Part shown: one piece after another, positions 1 through 12,300 of the stretch
How positions within the stretch are numbered: the stretch's first letter is position 1
How the letters are laid out: each line of letters begins with the position of its first letter
NCBI GenBank assembly: GCA_000969725.1
Contig: JXSR01S034659.1
Source: Ophiothrix spiculata
Taxonomy: Eukaryota > Echinodermata > Ophiuroidea > Amphilepidida > Ophiotrichidae
Length of the DNA stretch: 22,042 nt
Strand: one strand, 5' to 3'
Notes under the pieces: generated by a model
Told to the model about the DNA's origin: nothing
The model's database searches: none
The model's input: only the letters and a program-made list of their open reading frames with translations
Made by a program: the position numbers and the translations under genes

Positions 1-222
1 CAGGTTGAGTGGTTTTGTTTTATGGTCACGGATTAATTGGACACACTTCTAATTTACCAAATACGTTATGATAATAATTAACTTGATTTTTACATGTACT
101 TTTAATTGCTAATTTTTTGTAGCATTAGACTGGTTGAACGAGACCCGTGGCGTCTATTATATTCGGCGCTCTACTATAAATTCTTGGACACCTAATTAAT
201 TTCTTTGTGTTTTTGTCCACAG

Positions 223-396
223 GACATATATATCGAATGTGTCAACATCATGATTTCTACACAAAGACAAACCAAGCTGCATGCTTTTCATCTCTTGACA
301 TTGGGGATGTTCCTGTTATCCTGTTACTTGAGCATCAAAGGTCAAATCAATGTCAAAGGTCATGAGCAGACTGCAATAGTTGCAGTTGATGTTGAG
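223..396 (+). CDS. SIL1: SIL1 coding exon 1 (end of 5' UTR plus signal peptide)
   Basis: The exon begins after a pyrimidine-rich acceptor (tttttgtccacag) and ends before gtaattc. ATG at 250 opens residues 1-49: a short basic start (MISTQRQTKLH), a hydrophobic core (LLTLGMFLLSCYLSI) and polar residues, as expected for an ER signal peptide. Bases 223-249 are 5' UTR. The acceptor implies at least one more upstream non-coding exon, which I cannot place in the 222 bases before it. Donor phase 0. Confidence 0.88.
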
Positions 397-3300
397 GTAA
401 TTCATGTCTTATAGATCAGACGACAGGATATGATGGCATGGCTTGGTGAAGCCAGTTGTTGGTTATTGGTGTCATATTGCTGCTGTATGGCCATAGACAG
501 TCATGCCAGCGATGTGCCAGTGTAGAGTGTACTAACAGAGATTGTGGCTGCTCTCACCTCTGTTGTTGTCAACAATGCACTCTACCCATAGTTGTTTGGA
601 CAAGGGCAAACATACCATGCGAGAGCCCCGTCCTTCGGAGGGGACGTTAAGTCGTCAGTCCCATATGGGAGAGTTACACCCATATATGCTTTTCACAGCT
701 AGGTTCGTGAGGAGTAGGGTATTATACCCATAGCTGTCCCTTATTAGTCCCGGTGCTGTCTAGATACTAACATTCTAACTACGGACATAAAGTGCGCCTT
801 TTAGCAGCCATTATTGAGGATGTGATCTGATTGTGATATGTGCATACAGACAGCCCTGCTGTGATCTTGATGAAATAGCATGTTAAATAAGCTTTTATAA
901 ATGTATGTATGTATGTATGTATTATTGCTATTAAAAATTTGGATTTAAAATGAAAGCAATCACAAATGAATTAATCCTAACAAAAGATGCAGATTGTTAA
1001 TCATTCGTTGTTTAGGTAAACCATAAAATTTAGATGAAATAATCAGAAGTTTTGGATTATTTTTTTTTCAATGTTTTAGTCTTGTAATTCAAAAACTGTG
1101 TGTGTGAAATTCCAAATGACAAAGAACTATATAGTTAATATTTAATGGAAACATTTACAAGAACTGTTAATCTTTTATGAAATCATGTACAAATCTTGGG
1201 GAACTGATCTTTGATCTTTTGGGATGAATGTTGGATTTAATACCAAGGATCAGCACCAAGAAGTTTACATGAGTCATTTCCTACATATTCATTTTTTTTT
1301 ACCATGATATTTTTTTTATCATCTTCTGTTATTAGGACAAGAATGAGAAAGGTGATGATGGTGTTGACATCCAGGCCTATGATGAAGCAGACATGGAGAT
1401 ATTTCAACCCACCTCAGAATGGCAGCAAATCAAAGCAGGTAACAATTCCCAGAAGGGCTAGAAATAAACAGTGGAAAGAACGAAGATGGATGTAAAAGGC
1501 TCAACTTGGCAGAATCTACATGTATAAGGTTTGATTCAAGAGTCGGACTCCAGTTTACCTCAAAGGGATTTAGAAAGGAGAATCATTACTCCCAGCCATT
1601 TTGTTGTCGCTCATTGAGCAGAATTGTACCTCTGGATTTTTCAGAAACAGGCCTGATTGCTAGGCAGATCACATAAAATCTTAACTCGATGCATAGACAG
1701 TGTGTACATTTTATTTCATGTACTGACGGTGTCCTTCTTTCCAGCAGTGTGTATTACAACTTTTCAAGTATCTCTGAGTCCATTACCATGATTTCCTTGG
1801 GACTTTATGAGTGTGTATTAATCATCTGTGAAATGCTTGAGGTACAATAACTCACAATTCAATATCCATGATAATCTAAGATGACTACATACTAAGGGTT
1901 AACACAACAACCAATTTTGCCCTCCATAAGCAGCAGTTCAAGGTGGCGGCTATCCTTTAGGGTTAACACAGCAGCCAAAATGAATACCACTTTGTCTTCT
2001 ACCTTCTTTGCCTATATCAAAAGGGTTACATCAAAATATTTTAGGATTGGTGAATTTCTTTACTTAATAGTCAATGTGCCAATGGTGACAAACGATGTAT
2101 GTTGTATTTAATTCATGAATGCGAATGCGCATCTGTAGCAACTACAGAAGTAGCCTATGACGCGAGCATACATTTTCAAGGTTGTTGTGTTCACATTTAT
2201 GCTTAAGACTCTGAGTACACGTTCATGAATTAAATCCAACAACGCTGGTTGATAATAACATATGACAGCATTTGCATTTGTATTTTCCAAAATTCTTTTA
2301 CGCCAGGTTGGTCAAATTGATGAGCTGATTGAAAGTTAGCCCTATAGCAGGAACACAGCTTTGGGTCCAGTCTTCTGCATTCAGCTGAGTAAGCTGGACT
2401 AGCTTAAATTGAAGTGTTTAAATACATATATTATTTTGCCATTTTTAGGTCAGGCCATCCCAGCTGGTTTGCACGTGAGGATGAGTATGGAGACTGGTGT
2501 CAAAGAAGCAAAGCTCATGGATGGAGATGATGGCAGCAAATATGCAAAGGTGGGTGTTAAGATGCTGAACTTGTTGCCTATTATATTAATGAGAGGTTTA
2601 GACTGTACGTTGTAGTAATTATTACACCATGAAAGTAACATAAATTTGGAATGTGAATTGATAAGAATGTACATGTAAACTGTAGTATCAGCAAGTGCTG
2701 CTTTTTTGTTATGGCAGCCATTCATTCACCTTGTTACTTAGAAATCGATATTAAAACTTACAACTTTGTCACCCATATGTTAGTGGGTCTTGAAATAGTC
2801 TTCAAGATCACTGACCAAGACTGGTCACTCTATAGTGTTCAATGCAGGTTTATAAAATATGACGTCGTTAGCACTTTTTTGCATTTACATGCAAAATAGC
2901 ACTTTGGCCCTGCTGAGAAATGCCATACATAAAGGTGCACTTCACATGTCCAGTATCATCCCTGAGTTGTTGTTTTTTAAATGAGATGTTTGCACCATGT
3001 CGTATTAAATGGTTGCAAAATCTTATTTGCATTGTATATTTGTAGGCAGAAAATTCTTCCTTCTACTATTTCTTGATTATATTTGTAGACATTGGTCTTT
3101 AAAACGGTCAACATGGTCATTTTAACAAGTTTGTGATTTTCACTCAAACCAAATGGTTTTCTATTGACAAAATGTCAAAATATGCTTCTTTCATCAAATT
3201 ATTTGAACAGGTTATATCCTTTTATCTAAACTATATTTTTCCTTGAATGTGATGAGTTGATCAAAGCTAAAGCTCCACCTTATTGAAGCCGAATCCATAC

Positions 3301-6300
3301 TCAAAATGCATCTGTTTGGATGGGATGCTTTTCTAATAATTTCTGGTTGTAAGTTGCAGCATATCAGTTCTTACAACAGTTCTTAATGTCATTTTTAATT
3401 CTACAATTTCTTGATATAGGTCAAAGATGCTGTCAAAGAGCAGCAAGGAGAAGAGACATTACATGTTTGGAAAGACGGTAAGCGACAAGGGGTAGCCAAC
3501 AGTGACCATACGTACTTCACGCAGAAAGAGCTGAAAGACGCACTCAAGAAATTCAAGGCTTCACAGGATGATGTCAAAGACAAAGAAGAGGTAAGGAAAC
3601 AGCCCAGGGGGGGTCACAATGCCATGATGGTGAGCGACAAGGGATAGCCTACAGTGACCATCCGTACTTCACGCAGAAAGAGCTGAAAGATGCACTCAAG
3701 TAATTCAAGTCTTCACAGGATGATGTCAAAGACAAAGAAGAGGTAAAGAAACAGTCATTATGTAGACAATAATAAATGTGTACCATCTTTTTTGAGGTCA
3801 TTGTTTAACACTGAGGGTGCTTTGTACTTTTCTGAAGGAGCGTAGCTCAAAAAAAAAACTACCGAGGCACAAAACAAACTATGACAGTTTAAGCCCAAGA
3901 TATACGAGCAAGATGCAGGTAGCTGGTGGTTTGATTTAAGATGCTTTGAAGACACTAACCAGATGCTAGTTCAAACAATTTGAACTTCAGTGTCTCCGTT
4001 AGCGTCTAGCTAGACACTAGCAGCGTCTTGCTTGTATATATATCACAGGCATTAAGCAATGACCCAATAAAAAGATTGTGCAACGCTATTATTTTCTTTA
4101 ATAACCATAGTTTTCTTTCTTCTCATTTTGACCATTTTTGGATGAAAATGGGTAAAAATTATAGTTTCAATTAGTTTGTTGCTTTGTCAATTTGCTTTAA
4201 ATATTGATCAGTCCAGGCACTTCCTCTGCATTGTAATTAGTCAAACGCAATAGCCAGGATATTAATTTTCAAAAGCACATCACACATACAGGTCATTATC
4301 AGAAGTCATTGTTACATGATAACATTAGAAATTGTGTCAAACTATAATTAATCTAATTATGTAGATTAATTAATCTAATTATGTAGATTGCAGTGGCGTA
4401 GCCAGCATAGGGCAAGGGGGCAAACTGCCCCCCCCCCCCCCCCCCGACAAAAAATCAAGCGGGAAAAATTGGGAAGAACAAGAAAAATGAGAGAGCAGCT
4501 GCAAGAAACATGGGGAAAAGCAGAAAATCGTGTCAAAAGATGTGCAAAAATCACTTGAAACCTTTTTTTTTTTGGCTTGTCAGTTTTTAAAATTGACTTG
4601 AATTAATTTTTGGTGTATGAAAATGGATTTTTTTATTGGGAAAAATTGGGAAGAAGTGTGCAAACGCAGGGTAAAAATCGTGACGAAATGTCTTTGCCCC
4701 CCTGACCAAAAAGTCTGGCTACGCCACTAGTAGATTGGATCGCACTATTTCACAGGTTATTAATTTGAGTTGTTAACAGTGCAATACTTTAGCTTCTTCA
4801 CAAATGAACTGATTGTTTATAGAAGAAACTTGCATGATATTTGATGAATAGGTCCATCAGGTTCAAGGGGACTCGAACTTTACCATCTACACTAATTCAG
4901 TCTGGAAGTGTTACGTGTAATCGGATTATCACCCTAACAACTGGTTCACGCTTTCTAGTTTTGAACCATGATCAAAATGATCACCATACAAAAGTATAGC
5001 ATACACCGTTGTCAGGGGATGTGCGTGAAACAGTTACTGGGGTAGTTACATAATCACTACGATACTGAATAGCAAAAAGACTGTCCCTTGGACCCCCACT
5101 AGGTTACACTATCCCAGATGCTTGTCATTCTATTTCAGACTGATATATCACTCCCTTACTTATTATAAAAGCATAGCTTAATATAAATACAGAGGATTAA
5201 ATACATGGTACCTTCAGCACCGCAGGCAAATGCCGTTTGAGCTAACTTGACTGCTTGATATCAGTTTATTTGTAAATGTTTTGTCTTTTAGGCGGAGAAG
5301 ATTCGTGAGCAATATCGCTCGATTGACGAGCTGATGGAGGACTTTCACAAGATGAATCTGAATGTGGAGACAGATGTAGAAATCATGAAGAAGCTAATCA
5401 AGAGGTTTAATTCTAGTGATGCTAGTGTTGAGGAGCGACAATTGGTGTTGCAGGATTTGGAATACTATGTCCATCAGGTTTGTTATTGATCTGTAATAAA
5501 AGTATATGCAAGTTCTTATCTAGTGCGCTCCCAGAGATCAAAATTCTTTTATTTATTGCCTCCTTTGTATAGTAAATCCTCTATGACAAATCTGATTTAA
5601 TAATAAAAATAATAAACAGGCATTTAAAAGACGCACTTCAAACCACGGAAAACACAGTGCGCCGTACAAATTATGTAGACCACATAAATACACATAAAAA
5701 TACAACTATTCCTGTTCAAAAGGGCAATTTTCTTTGACCATTATTCAAATTTCTTTTGTTCTTGTTTTTAGAACTTTGATAGAACAGAATTTGGATATCA
5801 AGCACCAATTTCTATGTCCCCTATAATTTTGTTATATCAAGAATTCTGCCACCATGCATCGTGGTGACAAAGCACATATGACGAAGCAATAATATTTTAT
5901 GAAATAGATTCATATTTAAGTAGATATGAATTGAATTTAAGATTTTTGTCTTACAGGAGCTAAAGCTTAACACTGACCTGCAGTTTCAGCTGTCATTGGT
6001 GACGGGCTTCTTCAACTTAGTGAGCCTCAATCAATCTCTGACTTCCTGAATAATGTATGTCCTGAATAACTTTCAGGACCATAAACATATTTCAGATAGT
6101 GTACTCATTCACAAGAGAGGCTCAAAGAGCTGAATGGTGACAAGAAATTTGACAAAATTGCTTTGTATCTCAATTTGAAGTTAACTTACACTAGTTCATG
6201 TTTTATTTCCATTTTTTTTTTTGTATTTTCAGATTGATAATGCCCGCGATCTGATCTCCATTGGCGGGTTTCACCTGATATTACAAGCTTTGAATCACAC

Positions 6301-9300
6301 AGAGGAAGTTATCAGAAAAGAAGCAGCCTTTGTCATAGGCTCTGCTGTTCAAAGGTAATGAAATGAACTGCAATTAATGCTTATGCTTTTCCAGGTATTT
6401 TTCTCGGCATTGGAAGTTTAAAAACTGAGGCTACCCATACTTGAAAGAAAGAAAGAATTCTTTAGGTTATTTGCCAAGGATAACCCAAGAAAGTCTCTAA
6501 TGAAGCTTATTTCCATTGGGGTCCATGATCTTTCTTTAATCATTTTCAGATGCATGAGGAAGATTGGAGCACCCGGAGTAGAACCTACGGAAGCAAACAG
6601 GGACTGAAAAACCAAATGCACATACAGTGCCTGACCCGGGACTCATTGGTCACTGGGCTAACCCGCTTCCCTTTAAAAGTCAATGAGTTGTTCCCAGATA
6701 GTTATTTAGGGATCATACACGTCTCTACACATTAATGGAGAAGAATGGTGTCAAGTATGTCAGGTTCCTTAAATTGAGCCATCTTAGTTTACTATGATTG
6801 AATATCACTGTTAAAGATACACATTCATAATTCAAATTAATTTAATGAAACATGGGACTCATCACTTACAGATACCCAGGCCTGTAAAAAATGGGTAATT
6901 CAGGAATCTGAATGCTTGGAAATTTTGTAATTTGGAGGGAGAAAAAAAAAACCTTCAGGGAAAAAGCCCTATCCACCAAAGATATCACAAGCTTATTTTA
7001 AGTATTGCAGCTGCGACCAAAATGATCAGATGTTTGTGGCCTCACTAAAGAGCTACATGGATGGGTAGGGGTGATCCCCCAGAAAAAGTGTTTGTGACAC
7101 ATAAAACAGACACACACCCACATTTACATAATTGTTGAGATGAGTCATTACAACTAAAGTTGAATTCATCCAACAATGGGGTGTAAGTGGGACCTAAACA
7201 ACAAGATGATTGACCTATCCGTTGGTAATGCTTGCCATTGATTTTTTTAGGAAGAACATTGTCGAGACTGCTCACTTCAAATTATTGACGTTCACGATGT
7301 TGCGACCATCAAAACAGACACTCTTAAACCAGGTTTAACATAGTGTTCATGACCCATGTCACTAATTTTGCAATCTTTTTTATTTAAATTTTTGTAACCA
7401 ACATTAGGACAATCTGCATGGAGTGCAGATCCAGATGCATGCACATCTACACGATCCAGATCCGAGATCCGCATCTCCATAGCCCGCTTACATGTACGCA
7501 TGTAGCCACAGTCTACTGCAAAGCAGCTTACAGAGATACACATTCATCTGGATTTACACTCCCGTGTAGATTGCCCCACTCGCACGTTTCTAAATTGATA
7601 AACATGTATCTTACTTTAATATTTCTTTTCAGTAATCCCCACGTGCAAGTAGTTGCCATTGATGGTGGTGCAGTGCAGTCTCTTCTACGCCTTATTTCAC
7701 CACATGAATCTGTTCCAGTGAGGAAGAAAGCTTTGTTTGCCACGTCATCATTACTACGCCACTTTCCTTATGCTCAGCAGAAATTTCTTCAGCTGGGAGG
7801 GCTTAGTACTTTGTCAGCATTGTTCAAGGAGCAGAATTCTGCTACTACACCTTTGAAGATCAAAGCAGTGACATTACTTCATGATATGTTACTGGAACAA
7901 GTAAGTGCCACAGTGATCATTCTTGTAGCGCACATAATTTCAATCAAGCCTGTACATGACTCAGATTTACACCCCGGGGGATACTAAAAACATTTTGGTA
8001 GATGTGTGCTGCCTGCAATATCTAACATGGGTCTTGCCAAACTGATTTTTGGTCCAAACTAGGGTCTATGGAACTTATTTTTTCCAAATTGAAGTCTCAG
8101 GAGCTGCTTTTTTCCCATAAAAAGTATGACTATTGGAGCTAAAAATGGCTCAAGATTAGGTTGAAAACTGTATAAAATACTTTTTAAGTCCTTTTTTTTT
8201 TTTGGAAAATGGGGATCCTCAGAACTGAGGTAATCTTGAAATGGGCATTTTGGAGAGCGGAAGAGGAGGCTTGAAAAGGGGTCTTGAGGGCGGCACATAT
8301 CATACCTTCCATCAATGTAAGTGACCCTCCCTTCCACCTCCCTCAGGATTTACACCAGTTTTTACAAACATTAAAAAAACAGAACAATACCCGTGTTCAT
8401 TATTTTGAGAGTTTTTTCTATATGGAGACACACATTATCTAGACTCTGACCTAATAAATGTCTACATTATTGTAGATCAAAATTATAATAAGTATGGTTA
8501 AAACTAGCACATTTCTTAGAACATGCCTCTAATTTGAGTCAGATAATGGATACTGTTTGTCTCTTTGGCTCCTGTGAGGAACATTGGCTAGTACATTTTG
8601 ACTAATCACTAATGCTGCTTTTAGCTCAGTAGGTCTGTCACTTCTTTCATTTCGCACTTTTGTAGTTTTTTAGCTTTGTTGTTTCACAAGTTGTATTCAT
8701 TTAATATAATATTTAGTATTCAAATAATAACCATGTTCATTATTTTGAGAGTTATTATTATGGAGACACACATTAGACTCTGACCTAATACATGTCTACA
8801 TTATTGTAGATCATAATTATAATAAGTATGACTAAAACTAGCACATATCTTAGAACATGCCTCCAATTTAAGTCAGATGATGGATCCTGTTTGTCTCTTT
8901 GGCTTGAGGAACATTGGCTAGTACATTTTGACTAACCACTGATGCTGCTTTCATACTTATTTTAGCTCGGTAGCTATGTCACTTGTTTCATTTCACACTT
9001 TTGTAGTTTTATAGCTTTTTTGTTTCATGAAAAATCTTGCCATGTGGTAAATGTTGTCATTATTGATGATATCAGCTTTGTAATATGTCGCTTTGCCGCT
9101 ACAACAGCTGGAAGCAACTAGTTTTTGGAAAATAATATACAAAACTATAAGCATGAAAGCAAGATGTGTCGTCATCAGTTGTTGATGCTTTACTTAGGGA
9201 TACAAATATTAACCCTAACAGAACCAAATCTCATTAAATCTCATTTTGTAAAATCACCAAAATGCGCTAAGTCCCGAGACGTCACAGAGGGTAGTTATAT

Positions 9301-12300
9301 GCAGGGACCAAATCGCTGACCAGGCAGCGACTCTGCGGTGGCTTGCTGTGGGTATCATTCGCTTGAGAAACGGGAGGTCCTTGGTTTAAATCCTAGTGAA
9401 AACATGTGTTTTCCTCCCTTCTTGAGGAAATCTGTTAGGGTTAACTGACTGTGGGTGTGATAGTAGACATATCATCACAGTGAAAGATGTATTGTTCCAT
9501 GAACAGGGCTCTTGTATACAAATGCAACCGAAATTCCGCATTCCTAATATCCTCTGATCAATTTCAATCATCCAAGTCATTTTGGCACAGAGTTAATATG
9601 CTAGTATTCATTGCATTGAAAAAGTATTATTTTTTGTTAGAGTTCCTCATTTCTGATGGTTGTTTTATTTTGAAAATTTGACAGAAACATATCACGGAGA
9701 GTGAACCACCAGATGATGATGTTGGAAAGGAGAGATATAATCAGTACAAAAAGTAAGGTGCTATTTTGTTTTCAACAAACATTGCTTGATGTGAAACGCT
9801 CCCACACAGCTTGTGATACAGTACGTGCAACACATTCACCAGGTGTCCTAGAAAAAAACCTTGCAATCTGTGCATGGAATAGTCTGACATTTTAGAAATT
9901 CTATGGAGATTTTGTTTCCCAGAAGAAATCCTGTCATGAAAACCCAGATGTCAAGTGGGTACTGACATTCTTTAATACTGGGAAGGTAAGAGATTGTTGG
10001 AAGGAGGTGGAGTGATCTTTTACAGCAGTGGAGTCAAGACCAAAATACAAATAGTGTTTGTAAAAATAGATAATGAAACAAACAAACAAACATAATGAAA
10101 GAGACATTTCACTTTGATCTGTGCTACAGGGGATAGCCATGCTACAGGTCATTCATTTTCACATCTGTTCTTAAGGGTAAAGGGAATCCATCTGCTCAGG
10201 AAAATGTGAATCCTAACTATTTTTTAATCATGAAAAGACAAAAAGTTTCCACTGCCTTTGCAGGGACTCGAACCATGGATTATGGCAGGGGTTAGTCATG
10301 CATTACGAAGCGAGGGATCTACCGCTGAGCTATCAAGGCAACGTTGAGATCGTGATGCCGTATTTTTCTTTTGTTTACATAAAAATTGCAATTTTTGCCT
10401 CATTGGAATGCTCAATTTGTAAGTAAATTATGCGAATGCGTATATCAGACAAAATGTAGATAATGTAGATACTTAAAACAGGCAATTCACAGCTCAAACA
10501 GGGCGAACTCAGAGTCGTAATTCACGTCCGGATTTTCGGGCTAAACGACGCAGGTTTGTTACATTATCATTCAAAATCAACTCAGCATATTTATAAAATA
10601 TTGTTTGTAATTCAATAAGAAGTATCAAGCCTACAATCTGTCAATATTTGAAACCAGTCGAATTATTCGAACATCATGAAATTATGAGGTTTTGGCGAAA
10701 AAGGGTCAACTTTTTCGAAGTAGTCTTTTGGCGTTATTTTGACCTTGATAATGGACGTGAAATCACTAGTAAAGTTCCATGTATAAACTATGAGACTCTA
10801 TTCAATATGTACGCCAAAAATTGTGATATTCTGATAGGTGTAAGTAGGCAAAAACTTGAGGTAAACATGACATTCAGCCGAGCGAGATGTTTTTAGGGAC
10901 TGTAGCCTTAAAGAAGTAATTTGTTTTCCAATATCTTTTTCCAGAGTGAATTTATTACCAGCTATGTTAAACCAGGGTTGGTGTGATCTGATACCTACAC
11001 TATTAGAGGCTCCTGATCACGATGCAAGGGAAAAAGTACTACTAATGATGCAACTTGTGTTACAGCCATGTGAACAACATTATCAGAGTATTAAAGTTAT
11101 CGAAAGGTGAGTTATAACTTGAGTTAAGCTCAGGGCTAAAAATAGTTATACTTTCAGTGTTAAGGTTCCTGATCATGATCACATGGTTAAGTACAACTCA
11201 TGATGCAGCTTTATGTTACAGCCATGTGAGCAATATTACTACAGTGTAACTTGAGTTATATTCCAGCTGGAGTAATCTTACACCTACAATGTTAAAATTT
11301 TGTCCTCTCACTATACTTTGATTAACACCAAATAGACAGGCCTCTCCACATTTTGAATCGATATAGAAAATGTGTGCGTAGCTGGACACAGCATAACTGC
11401 AGGAGACGCAGGGCGCGTTGCATTGGTGATTCGCGCATCAGTATCTACGGCGCGCATGTAACTGGGATTATTTTTACTTGAGGAAGAAGAAAAGCCTCAT
11501 TATTCCCGCCTATTTAGTGTTGATCAAAGTATAGATAGTCTCTCCTGTTGCTTCAAGCATGATGGCACTTAAGAGTAGCTGTCATGGTAGTAGCTTGTAG
11601 CTGCATCGATGATCAAGCATTTGCAATTTTGAGCTGAGGTGATGTAGCACAACATTTTTGCACATTGGTCTGTCACAAGAAAAGTTGAATTTATTGCAAC
11701 TCAAAACAATGTTGTTATACCCATCCCAACAAGGTTGTCAATATGTCGGCTTGTTATGCTTGTCACAAAATTTTCCAGACGTCAAGTTTGCACACTTCAA
11801 AGTTTTGATATCACAATGGCACATTCGACCACCACGACAGGCACTCTAAAACCAGCTTAAAGCTGATGCAGCTTAAAGCTGATGCTGTTGCAAAACCAAT
11901 TTGCATGAATGGATAAAGTGTTGTTGCTGCTGCTGCACCCAACATCACAAGGTTTTTGACATACTGATTTGTATTGCTTGTCACAGAATGTTTTACCCTA
12001 CAAAGCTTAGATTGTGCACTTGAGCAAATTGATATTTCAGTGTTTTGATCACCATGACCCAGTAATTGAAATCAGCATTTTTTGCACATGATATGACAAA
12101 CTCATATGTATGGATTAAATATAATCTATGATGTTTTGTATATAATTATGTGTTATTGAAGACTTTCAATCTCCTACAAAATCAAATCTTTATGTTGCCT
12201 ATATGCCGAAAGTGGGTGTGACTATGTAACAATTTCGAAAATGGACTATGCACATGTTGATTGGAAGATTGAGTAAGCGTTCATGTTAAAAGCTCATTTT

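Noticed and set aside
2450-2725. 91-codon minus-strand open frame over exon 3
   Set aside because: Shadow of the SIL1 exon on the other strand; the plus-strand reading is supported by homology and splice sites.
4347-4390. CRISPR-like short repeats
   Set aside because: Only two adjacent units without spacers, in a eukaryotic intron.
7418-7632. Upstream extension of the open frame running into SIL1 exon 7
   Set aside because: It crosses the intron; the true exon begins at 7633 after a polypyrimidine tract and the phase fits exon 6.
10253-10340. A functional tRNA gene on the minus strand
   Set aside because: Anticodon stem and variable region do not fold properly by eye, so it is listed as tRNA-derived instead.
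10648-10896. 82-codon open frame between exons 8 and 9
   Set aside because: No resemblance to SIL1 or any known domain; skipping it gives the expected SIL1 sequence.
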